Assembly (NCBI GenBank): GCA_966128725.1
Contig: CBHYLN010000155.1
Location: 1-12,440, forward strand
From: JAFDZV01 sp966128725
Lineage (GTDB): Bacteria; Bacteroidota; Ignavibacteria; OLB7
DNA length: 12,440 bases
Direction of reading: 5' to 3'
In this document: positions 1 through 7,400 of the stretch, one piece after another
How positions within the stretch are numbered: position 1 is the stretch's first letter
Layout: each line of letters starts with the position of its first letter
Made by a program: the position numbers and the translations under genes
Notes under the pieces: model-generated
What the model was told of the DNA's origin: nothing
Databases searched by the model: none
What the model saw: the letters and a program-made list of their open reading frames with translations, nothing else

Positions 1-195
1 AGGCGCGCCGGTTACGCCTTTCGCGCGACAGCGTGGAACGGCGCCGGCGTATGGAGAGCATGCGCGGACGCCAAGAACAACCAGCGGAGAATCGTGATGG
101 GCACGGCGGCGACCTTGTCGGTACTGTGGACGGTTGTTCTTCTTGTGGCCGGTATCCTGCTGGTGCGGATCGCGCAGCCAACCAACGAGGACTGA
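1..195 (+). CDS. C-terminal end of an unidentified membrane protein (5' truncated by window)
   Basis: Frame 1 is open from the first base to a TGA at 193-195 and encodes 64 visible residues. A basic, Trp-containing stretch (with VWRACADAKNNQRR around residues 17-30) is followed by one clear hydrophobic segment (about residues 32-58, VLWTVVLLVAGILLV core) and a short polar tail ending QPTNED. This looks like the last transmembrane helix of an inner-membrane protein; the basic residues before it suggest that side faces the cytoplasm. An internal ATG at 97 could start a 32-residue single-helix peptide, but the frame is open further upstream, so a truncated larger gene is more likely. It is followed by a strong terminator hairpin at 258-297, as expected for the end of a transcription unit. 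I do not recognise the family. Confidence 0.55.
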   Translation, partial: RRAGYAFRATAWNGAGVWRACADAKNNQRRIVMGTAATLSVLWTVVLLVAGILLVRIAQPTNED

Positions 196-257
196 TGCGC
201 GGTTCGGCTGTACAACCATTCGGGCTTCCGCCCGCTCACCTACGGTGGGCCGATACG

Positions 258-297
258 AAACGCAAAGAGCCGGGGACAACCCCGGCTCTTTGCGTTT
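258..297. terminator. Perfect 18-bp hairpin, likely bidirectional terminator
   Basis: Bases 258-275 pair without mismatch with 280-297 around an ACAA loop. The stem core is GAGCCGGGG/CCCCGGCTC, flanked by AAACGCAA on the left and TTGCGTTT on the right, so each strand reads A-rich, GC stem, T-rich. It lies in the 139-bp gap between two convergent genes: the plus-strand membrane-protein fragment ending at 195 and the minus-strand lipoprotein gene ending at 335. It can therefore stop transcription from both sides. Confidence 0.85.
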
Positions 298-334
298 ATA
301 CAGTACTCCTGTTCCAGCAACCCGGCAGGCCCGC

Positions 335-1297
335 CTATTGCACGGTAAGCCCCAGCTCCTTGCGCAGAAGGGTGTCGGCCGAGCTGTTCTTCGTCCAGTA
401 ATCCAGCTTCAGCTCGTTGGTACGCGTTGCGCGCGTGGTAAGCGTGGTTGCCTTGGGGCCGAATCCATCGCGGTAGGTTTCGGTCCAGCCCATGATGCGG
501 TGCGGGAACTCCTTCTCGAAGTCGATGGCAAGGGTCCGCACGGGATCGGGATAGCTGAGCGTATAGCGCATCAGTTGCGGCGAGCCCGGCACCGCGGCAA
601 GGGTCGCCGTTGCGTTGATAACCTGCAGCTCGGTGTGGCGCAGGCGCTGGGCCATCGTGCCGGGGAGGATTCGCACATCGCCAACCGGCAACGTCGCGGG
701 CGCAAGGCGGATGCGTGTCCAGACCTCGTCCTCAAGGAACGCAGGCTCCAGCGCGAAGTCGCGATCGCCTTCCTTCTCGAAATACGAGCGCAGCTCCACA
801 TCGTACTTGCTGGCACGGAAGTTCAACTGCGTGAAGGTATGCCCGCACCACTCCTGCGCGGTAGTGGTCACCTTCAACGAGTGCGGCTTGGTGGACACCT
901 CAACGGGCGTGAACACCGAGGTCATCAACGAATACGGATACACACCCGTGACGAATTTCTTGGTGAGGTTCAGCTTCAGGATGGGCACCACGTCGCGACC
1001 GGTGGGATCGGATTCCAGCTTCACCTGTTTGTCGCCAAGGAAATCCTCGGTAACGAACACAAGCACCGCATCGCCCTTGCGTATCTCACCGTAGCGCGCC
1101 TGCTCCAGCGCATACCGGGTTACTTCCGCCTTTCCCTGATACCAGTAGTCGGAAAAGGCGCGATCAACCGGCAACGGCTGTGGCGGCTGGGCCTTGCCCG
1201 CGTTGGCGTGATTCTGGCTGTCGGCATCGGAGCAGCCGATCACCATTGCCGCGAACGCAAGCAGCGGCAGCACGAATCGTTCTGTATCATGATGCAT
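335..1297 (-). CDS. Lipoprotein of the Bacteroidota family mislabelled 'septum formation inhibitor Maf'
   Basis: The 320-residue protein begins with a lipoprotein signal peptide: hydrophobic FVLPLLAFAAMVIGC with lipobox VIGC, putting the lipidated Cys at residue 22. A polar linker follows (to about residue 45). The rest is a compact domain with phrases I recall from Bacteroidota proteins deposited as 'septum formation inhibitor Maf': WYQGKAEVTRYALEQARYGE, VFVTEDF, KLNLTKKFVTGVYPYSLMTS and QEWCGHTFTQLN. It has no resemblance to the real Maf/YhdE nucleotide pyrophosphatase, so that name should not be read as a function. The role is unknown; a periplasm-facing membrane-anchored protein is inferred. 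ATG 1297 is chosen because AAGGTG lies 6 bases upstream and gives a normal signal peptide; a TTG at 1321 would add 8 residues. The gene lies 107 bp from the peptidase stop and probably shares its transcript. Confidence 0.8.
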   Translation of the reverse strand: MHHDTERFVLPLLAFAAMVIGCSDADSQNHANAGKAQPPQPLPVDRAFSDYWYQGKAEVTRYALEQARYGEIRKGDAVLVFVTEDFLGDKQVKLESDPTGRDVVPILKLNLTKKFVTGVYPYSLMTSVFTPVEVSTKPHSLKVTTTAQEWCGHTFTQLNFRASKYDVELRSYFEKEGDRDFALEPAFLEDEVWTRIRLAPATLPVGDVRILPGTMAQRLRHTELQVINATATLAAVPGSPQLMRYTLSYPDPVRTLAIDFEKEFPHRIMGWTETYRDGFGPKATTLTTRATRTNELKLDYWTKNSSADTLLRKELGLTVQ

Positions 1298-1303
1298 GGC
1301 TTT

Positions 1304-1309
1304 CACCTT
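1304..1309 (-). promoter_or_regulatory. Shine-Dalgarno-like site supporting the 1297 start
   Basis: On the minus strand AAGGTG sits 6 bases before ATG 1297. It lies inside the extended reading frame that would start at TTG 1321, so it argues for the shorter form, which also has the more typical lipoprotein signal peptide. Confidence 0.4.
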
Positions 1310-1331
1310 GATGTTCTTCAAATGCTATTAC

Positions 1332-1378
1332 GCGCGGGGCACAGCATGCCCGCGCACCGAACACGAACCAGGGCATGC
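1332..1378 (-). promoter_or_regulatory. Two competing hairpins between peptidase and lipoprotein genes
   Basis: The segment 1344-1351 (GCATGCCC) is the exact reverse complement of 1371-1378, giving an 8-bp stem with a 19-base loop. Overlapping bases 1349-1355 (CCCGCGC) also pair fully with 1332-1338 (GCGCGGG). The two stems share bases and cannot form together. Neither has a T-run, so simple termination is doubtful; they could be processing or stability elements between the two cotranscribed genes. Confidence 0.3.
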
Positions 1379-1404
1379 GAAGAACACCGAGGAACCGACC
1401 ACCG

Positions 1405-3276
1405 TTAACGGCCGCGCAGCTCAACGTTCAACTTCACGTGCTCCTGACCACGAATCACTTCAACCTCGACGGTCTGGCCGGGCTTCGCCGAGCCAAGCGC
1501 TTCGGTATAGTCGTAGATATTCTCGATCGGCTGCGCGCCAAACCGAATCAGGATATCACCCTCGCGCAAGCCTGCGTGCTGCGCCGGCCCGCCTTCGGCC
1601 ACACCGCTCAGGCGCAGCCCCTTGCCCTCATACCCGTAATCCGGAATCGTGCCCACATACACCTTGAAGCCGCCGCCCGAACGGACTGACGACTGGGTTT
1701 TGGTAAACGGCGGGCGATCGTTGCGCGCGTCGATCGCCCGCACCATCTCCGCAACGTATGCCAGCACCTTTGCCTCACCGTCGTAGTTGACCTTCTCCCA
1801 GGTATCGCTGGGCCGATGGTAATCGGCGTGCAGACCGGTAAAGAAGAACAACACCGGCACGCCCTTGGCGTAGAAGCTGGAGTGATCGCTTGGGCCTACG
1901 CCGTCATCCACCAACTTCAAGGCAAACCGATCTGCATTTTTTTCCTGGAGCATCGTGCGCCACCACGGCGAGGTGCCAACGCCCTGCACGATAAGGCCGC
2001 TGGTATCAAGCCGCCCGATCATGTCCATGTTCACCATCGTGATCATCTTGCTCACCGGCACGCCCGCGTCTGCAACCAACGCAGCCGAACCCAGCAGCCC
2101 CTCCTCCTCGCCGTTAAAGGCCACGAACATCAGCGTGCGGCGATTACCGCCCGATGCCCCGAAGTACCTGGCCAGCTCGATCACGCCGGCCGTACCGCTT
2201 GCGTTGTCGTCGGCGCCGTGATGCACGGCCTCGGCGTGGCCGCCGTCCAGCGAGCCCTCGCCGCCCATGCCCAGGTGGTCGAAGTGTCCGCCGATCACGA
2301 TTATCTCGTCGCGCAACTTGGGATCGGTGCCGGGCAGCAGCCCGACAACGTTCGGAATGGAGATGCGATCGATTTTCAGATCGACCCGCATCGAAGCGTT
2401 ATAGCCGGACATGGCGAACGATGCAGGGGTTCGCGCGGCGTCGATCGCCTTCTGAAGATCCGCAAGCGAACGGCCGGCGGAGTCGCGGATGTCGGCAAAG
2501 ACCGTGCTTACGGCAAACACGGCCGGGATGCCGGCATCGATGAAGTTGCGGTCCAGCTTGGTCTCCACCAGCGCGGGAGGATCGTTGGGCGGATTGATCA
2601 CGATCATCGCAACCGCGCCGTGTTCGCGCGCGGCGCGGGCCTTGTGCGCGTAGGCCGCGAATCGTGCAAGCTGGCCGTGCGGATTGTCGCCGTCGGGCGA
2701 GAACCGCATCACCACCACCACCTTCCCCTTTACGTTGATGCCGGCATAGTCATCGTACTTCTCATCGGGAGCGGAGATACCGTATCCGGCAAACACAAGG
2801 TCGCCCTCGGCAATCGCGCTGGAGGAGAAACCCAGCGGGTTCATCCGATCACCCGGGCGCAGGGATACCGAGCCCGCCGGCCCTTTCAGTATCAGCTCGT
2901 TGGCCGGGCCAACACGCAAACCGGCGGTGTACTCGAACCGGTGCATGTCGCTGCCGTTCAGGGACTTCAAGCCCGCCCCACGGAAGTAGCGCGCGATGTA
3001 CGAAGCAGCACGCATGTTTCCCACATCCCCGGCGCGCCGTCCCTTCAGCTCATCGCCGGCAAGGAACTGCACGTGTTCACGAATGCGCGACGCCAGTGCC
3101 GTATCGGCCGTCAGCGGCGCGCCCGCGGCGATTGCCAATGGCGGCACGGCACGCCCGCCGCGTGGCTGGCCCGGCTGCGCGCGAAGCAACAGCGGGAACA
3201 CGGTTGCGCACAGGACCGCACAGGCAACCAGAGCATGGAGCGATTGGCGACGGGACAACTGGATTGATGGGATCAT
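1405..3276 (-). CDS. Secreted M28-family zinc metallopeptidase with PA and PDZ domains
   Basis: This 623-residue exported peptidase most likely cleaves N-terminal residues from peptides as an aminopeptidase. Residues 1-33 form a signal peptide (basic N-region with RR at 9-10, hydrophobic core, cleavage near LRA-QPG). A protease-associated (PA) domain lies at about 155-290. The M28 catalytic domain (about 305-515) keeps the two-zinc set: H331 and D333 in GGHFDH, bridging D357 in GADDNASG, the Glu pair E390/E391 in NGEEEGLLGS, D418 in VNMDMIG and H487 in DYHRPSDTW. A PDZ domain closes the protein (about 540-620, with GGPAQHAGLREGDILIRFG and TVEVEVIRG). All metal ligands are present, so it should be active. 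M28-PA-PDZ architectures are known in bacteria; the PDZ could bind substrate tails or a partner. The start has no clear Shine-Dalgarno but fits the signal peptide. The lipoprotein gene follows on the same strand. Confidence 0.92.
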   Translation of the reverse strand: MIPSIQLSRRQSLHALVACAVLCATVFPLLLRAQPGQPRGGRAVPPLAIAAGAPLTADTALASRIREHVQFLAGDELKGRRAGDVGNMRAASYIARYFRGAGLKSLNGSDMHRFEYTAGLRVGPANELILKGPAGSVSLRPGDRMNPLGFSSSAIAEGDLVFAGYGISAPDEKYDDYAGINVKGKVVVVMRFSPDGDNPHGQLARFAAYAHKARAAREHGAVAMIVINPPNDPPALVETKLDRNFIDAGIPAVFAVSTVFADIRDSAGRSLADLQKAIDAARTPASFAMSGYNASMRVDLKIDRISIPNVVGLLPGTDPKLRDEIIVIGGHFDHLGMGGEGSLDGGHAEAVHHGADDNASGTAGVIELARYFGASGGNRRTLMFVAFNGEEEGLLGSAALVADAGVPVSKMITMVNMDMIGRLDTSGLIVQGVGTSPWWRTMLQEKNADRFALKLVDDGVGPSDHSSFYAKGVPVLFFFTGLHADYHRPSDTWEKVNYDGEAKVLAYVAEMVRAIDARNDRPPFTKTQSSVRSGGGFKVYVGTIPDYGYEGKGLRLSGVAEGGPAQHAGLREGDILIRFGAQPIENIYDYTEALGSAKPGQTVEVEVIRGQEHVKLNVELRGR

Positions 3277-3453
3277 CGGCTGAACGATTTCGCGAATCGG
3301 GAGTTACATGAATCGCGGCGCGGCGTCATCACATCGAACGCGGCGCACACGCGCTTGACAAGCCAAGATACGCCCGAGCCCGCAATGAACACGACGCGCC
3401 TTGAACAGCTTTATCGAGAGAACGCGCGGGCCGGAACACAATCGTTGGCTGGG

Positions 3454-3488
3454 GCTGCCGGCATCGCGCCTGGCGCGGTGCCGGCAGC
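3454..3488 (-). terminator. Strong 16-bp hairpin 3' of the peroxiredoxin gene, no T-run
   Basis: Bases 3454-3469 pair with 3473-3488 around a CTG loop, with one T-G wobble (3464/3478); the outer ten pairs are GCTGCCGGCA/TGCCGGCAGC. It starts 30 bases past the stop of the minus-strand peroxiredoxin gene and before the peptidase gene, the right place for a 3' end. Neither strand has a following T-tract, so it may act as an RNA stabiliser or factor-dependent terminator rather than an intrinsic one. The rest of the gap (3277-3517) should hold the peptidase promoter, but I could not identify a convincing one. Confidence 0.45.
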
Positions 3489-3517
3489 ATCCCGGGCATC
3501 CCATGTGTAGCCCGCGT

Positions 3518-3964
3518 TCACGCCAGTGATTCCAGCGTGGCAAGCACGTCGGCCGCGTGGCCCACAACACGCACGTTGTCCCAAACGTGTTTGATGGTGC
3601 CATCAACGCCGATAAGGAACGTGACGCGGTTGGCCCACGTGCCTTCGATCTCCACGCCGAATGCCCGGCAAATCGCCCCATCACTGTCGACCAGCAACGG
3701 GAAGTTCAGATCGTACTTGGTTGTGAACGCCTGATGCGCCGCCTGATTATCGGTACTGACGCCAAAGATTGCGGCGTTGGCCACCGTGAAGCTGTCGCGC
3801 GCGTCACGGAATTCGCATGCCTCACGCGTACATCCGGGGGTGTCGTCCTCCGGATAGAAGAAGAGAATCACGTTGCTGTTGCCGCGAAAATCGCCAAGGC
3901 GAACGGTGGAACCGTCCGTTGCGATCGCGGTGAAATCGGGTGCTGTATCGCCCTGTTGAAGCAT
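3518..3964 (-). CDS. bcp: Peroxiredoxin, BCP/PrxQ type (thiol peroxidase)
   Basis: A 148-residue cytoplasmic peroxidase that reduces hydrogen peroxide and organic hydroperoxides using thioredoxin-type donors. The thioredoxin fold opens with the typical LQQGDTAPDFT start. It has the active-site phrase FFYPEDDTPGCTREACEF: peroxidatic C45 with T42 and P43, and C50 five residues on, the C-x4-C spacing that defines the atypical 2-Cys PrxQ class. The conserved Arg near WANRVTFLIG (R113) supports the catalytic Cys. Length matches the family (about 150). ATG 3964 is chosen because it gives the normal family N-terminus; a TTG at 3982 would add six residues. No good Shine-Dalgarno precedes either. The cupin gene ends 81 bp upstream on the same strand, so the pair is probably cotranscribed. 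A hairpin at 3454-3488 lies just downstream. Confidence 0.95.
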   Translation of the reverse strand: MLQQGDTAPDFTAIATDGSTVRLGDFRGNSNVILFFYPEDDTPGCTREACEFRDARDSFTVANAAIFGVSTDNQAAHQAFTTKYDLNFPLLVDSDGAICRAFGVEIEGTWANRVTFLIGVDGTIKHVWDNVRVVGHAADVLATLESLA

Positions 3965-4045
3965 GCTGTACGTGTTGAGCAATTGAGTGAAATGAAAGCC
4001 AACAATGGCTGCCGCACCGTGGGCATTGCGCCCGCAGCCCGGCCA

Positions 4046-4375
4046 TCAGCCATGTGAGGGATGGGGAGCCATCGAAACCAGCAGCACCAGCGGCTCGCTG
4101 GTGTGGTTGCGCACCCCGTGAATAACGCCGGCCTCGGCAACACAGCCTTCGCCTTCAACCAACTCATGTTCGGTTTCGCCCAGCAGGAACATCCCCTTGC
4201 CGCGAACCACGAAGTACAGTTTGTCGTTGGCGTCGTGCGTGTGCGGACGCTGTTGCTGATCCGGTTCGAGAAGGTAATAGTCCACGAACATCCTGGACGA
4301 CTCGAACTGGTTCAGCTTGGACATCTTCCCCGGCACCGCCGGGAACGTAAGCGCCTTGTAACTCTGAATGATCAT
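4046..4375 (-). CDS. Small single-domain cupin protein
   Basis: A 109-residue cupin_2-type beta-barrel with no signal peptide, so cytoplasmic. Motif 1 is PHTHDANDKLYFVVRGKG (H45 and H47); the usual metal-binding Glu position is Lys52, next to Asp51, a 'DK' variant I recall from some small cupins. Motif 2 (EAGVIHGVRN) keeps H86 and N90. Three His but no clear acidic ligand could still bind a metal, or the site may be non-catalytic. Substrate cannot be inferred from sequence; members range from isomerases and dioxygenases to sugar-binding regulators. The gene is first of a leftward pair with the peroxiredoxin and diverges from the macroglobulin gene across 111 bp. No clear Shine-Dalgarno precedes the ATG. 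Confidence 0.88.
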   Translation of the reverse strand: MIIQSYKALTFPAVPGKMSKLNQFESSRMFVDYYLLEPDQQQRPHTHDANDKLYFVVRGKGMFLLGETEHELVEGEGCVAEAGVIHGVRNHTSEPLVLLVSMAPHPSHG

Positions 4376-4393
4376 CCGTGTAGGTTTATCTCG

Positions 4394-4423
4394 TTGACGT
4401 TCAAGGCGCCGAATCTAGACAAT
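4394..4423 (+). promoter_or_regulatory. Possible sigma-70-like promoter for the macroglobulin gene
   Basis: TTGACG at 4394-4399 matches five of six -35 bases, and GACAAT at 4418-4423 matches four of six -10 bases, with an 18-base spacer. This leaves a leader of about 55 bases before ATG 4487. A rival Bacteroidota-style element, TAGGTTTA at 4381-4388 with TTG at 4356-4358, is about equally weak because its spacing is 22. The region is shared with the divergent cupin gene. The choice is tentative. Confidence 0.25.
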
Positions 4424-4474
4424 CACCACGCCGGAGACAACTTCAGGTACGCCTGAGGCCAATCCGGCGCAATC

Positions 4475-4479
4475 GGAGG
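4475..4479 (+). promoter_or_regulatory. Strong Shine-Dalgarno (GGAGG) of the macroglobulin gene
   Basis: GGAGG sits 7 bases before ATG 4487, ideal spacing. It fixes the start and is the only textbook ribosome-binding site in the window; most other genes here have weak or no purine-rich leader. Confidence 0.7.
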
Positions 4480-4486
4480 CACGACC

Positions 4487-7400
4487 ATGACCCGATGCAT
4501 TTGGCACCGACTGCTGTGTATAGCCATTGCTGCCGTAGCAATCTCCCCCGGCCTTGTAGCGCAACAAACCGGCACGTTTGCCGGGCGCGTTGTTGACCCC
4601 CAGGGCAAGCCGCTTGCCGGCGCCAACGTCGCGATAAACAACACCGCCCTGCGAACCAGCACCGGCCCCGACGGAGCCTTCTCGATCCCCAACGTCCCTG
4701 CCGGACCACGCAGCGCCGTGGTATCACACATCATGCACGAAACCCGAACCGTGTGGACAAACGTTCCCGCGGGCGCCGTGGCAACGCAGAGTTGCTATCT
4801 CCCGTGGGAGCCTTACTGGGCCGACCGCTCGTACACAACCGAGGACTCGATGATCGCCGTGACCTATCCCGGCAGGCTGGCGGCCGGGTCACGCGTGCAC
4901 GTGCGCGCCTTCCGCGTTGAGGACATGGACGCGTTCTCCTCGGCACGGCATGGTTACCCGGCGCTGGGCGTTTCCGATCGGGATCGCGATGACGAGGAAG
5001 ACGATGACAGCGAGAACGGATTGCCCTACGGACTGCGCCTGACCGCCGAGTGGGACCATACAACCATCATCCCGGCGAGCGGTGAAAACGGCAACACGAT
5101 GATCGGCGTACCGCTGCGGGCGCCGGGCTCGTACGTGGTGGAGCTCACCGTCGCGAACCGACGCCTTTGGGCGCAGATGAATATTTCGGACATCGGCATC
5201 ATCACGAAGATCTCCCCGGACCGCGGCATCGCCTTCCTGGTGAACGCGCGCACCGGGCGCCGCATGCCGAACGTACGGCTGGAGTGCATCTATCAATCCG
5301 GAACGGTGCGCCGTGTTTCCTCCGGCAGCGACGGTATCGTGCAACTCCCACGCCAGCGCCGGGACGGCGCGAACGATTACGTGACCCACCTCACCGGCGA
5401 GTATCGCGGCAGCCCCATCATCGCCACACTGAACGTGCCAACGCCCGATGCGGCGCGCCACGCCATGTATCTGCACACCGACCGCCCGGTATACCGGCCA
5501 TCGCAGCGCGTGAACTACCGTGGGATTCTCCGCGACGCCGAGGATGCCGCGTACCAGATTCCCGGCGATGCTACGGTGACAGTCAACGTGCTGGACGCAC
5601 GCGGCCGCTCGATAAAAACCGACACGCTGCCGGTGTCGCGGATGGGCACGTTTCATGGCGCGCTTGAACTGGGCGCCGAGCCGGCGCTGGGCCAGTATTC
5701 GGTTGTGGTGACCGCCGTCGGCAACGTGCAAACGTTCCCGTTCATGGTGCTGGAATACAAGAAGCCGGAGTTCAGCGTGGAGCTGAAACCCGGGCGCGCA
5801 TGTTACGGGCCTGGCGAGACGATCACCGCAACCACGATGGCGAAGTATTACTTCGGCTCGCCCGTTGCCGAGGCAAGCGTGGAGTACCGCATCTTCCGCA
5901 CCCGCATGCCCGGCGCGGGCGGCAACAGCATCTTCGCGACCGCAGCGCCGGCACAGGGCGCAAGCGGCCCCGAGCTTGTCAGCGTTGAGCACGGCACGCT
6001 TGGGCACGATGGCACGCACACGCTGCGCTACACGCTTGGCAAGGATACCGATGCCGACTTCCGATATCATGCCGAGGCACAGGTGGTGGATAACAGTCGT
6101 CGTGTCATTATCGGCTCGGCCGACTGGACGATGGCTCGCTCGGATTTCCGCGTGACGATTCAGGCCGCGAAGAACTACTACCACACGGGCGAACGGCCGG
6201 GGATAACGGTGTCGCTGAATCGATTCGATGGCCGCTCGGCCGCGAACGTGGAACTGGCCCTGCGGTTGCGGCAGGCCGCATCAACCGCCCAGAAGCAACA
6301 GGTGCTGTGGGAACAGACGGCCCGCACGGATTCGAACGGCCAGGCCACCATCGTTGTGCCGGAACGTTCAACCGGCGGCGTATTCGAGTTGGTTGCCGTG
6401 GTAACGGGCGATCGCCGGCAGGCCGCCGAGGCAACACATACGCTCATCGTTGCAGGCCCCGGGCTGGAAGTTGATCCGATGCTCGATACCGCGCTTCGCG
6501 TGATACCGGAACGCAGCGGCTACCTGCCCGGCGAAACCGCGGAGGTGCTGGTGCTGGCTCCGCGGGAAGGTGTGGATGCTCTTGTCACGGCCGAAGGCGC
6601 AACGCTGTACACCGAACGAACCGAGCGGCTGGCAACACGCGCGGCGATTGTCGAGATGCCGATGCTGGATGCCTACGCGCCAGGGGTGCATCTGGGCGTG
6701 GCACTGCTGTATCGTGGATCGATGCGCAACGCCGACGTGGCGCTGGCGGTTGAGCCGCTGCGCAAGCGCATGCGAATCGAGATATCCGGCAACCGTGCGC
6801 AGTATCGTCCGGGCGATTCCGCCACGATCAGGATTCGTGCGCTTGACGGGCGCGGGCGCCCGGTTGCCGATGCCGAGCTTGGCACGGCGATGATCGACGA
6901 CGCGCTGTTCGCGATCGCGCCGGACCAGACGCCCCCAATCTTCGGCAGATTTTACTCGGCCACGGCCAACCGTATTACAACGGGATTCCTGCCCAGCGTG
7001 AACCTGACGATTCATCCCGCCTATCTGGCACAGGCGAATCGCGAGCTGCTGGAGCAAGGCAGGCGCAGGAAGATGTCAGGGGCCGATCGCGATCGCACCG
7101 CATCGCGCACCACAATCCAACACGCGGTAGCACTCTCCAGCGGGGTCACCACTGCAGGAGTGAACGGGTTCGCCATCCGAGGCGGACGCGCCGAGGAAAC
7201 CGCCATCGCGGTTGACGGCTTGGCCGTGGACGATGTATTCAGCGGCGGGTTCGGCAACGACAGCGATGATAATGCCTTGAATGCGCGGTACAAGAGTGAT
7301 GCCCCGCCACCTTCGCCAACATCGGCCCCTGCCGACGGATCCGGCGTGGCAGGCGAGTCGTTCGCGCTTACCACGATGCGCTCGAACTTCCAGGACGCCA

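Noticed and set aside
134..1408. 424-codon plus-strand open frame opposite the lipoprotein gene
   Set aside because: It is antisense to a gene with a lipobox and conserved family phrases, and its product is Arg/His-rich low-complexity with no domain; GC-rich codon use leaves few stops on the opposite strand.
1816..3267. 483-codon plus-strand open frame opposite the M28 peptidase
   Set aside because: The minus-strand frame has all M28 motifs; the plus-strand product is His/Arg-rich and featureless.
3385..3510. 41-codon plus-strand open frame in the peroxiredoxin-peptidase gap
   Set aside because: Preceded by TTGACA at 3355 but with no plausible -10 or ribosome-binding site; half the frame is the hairpin, and the product is Ala/Gly-rich. 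Ribosome profiling would be needed to revive it.
3304..3684. 126-codon minus-strand frame overlapping the peroxiredoxin 3' end
   Set aside because: It overlaps the peroxiredoxin in another frame on the same strand, has no recognisable domain and includes the hairpin at 3454-3488.
4487..4570. Lipoprotein signal on the macroglobulin
   Set aside because: The Cys at residue 11 is preceded by Leu-Leu inside the hydrophobic core, which does not fit a lipobox; GLVA-QQ is a normal signal peptidase I site.
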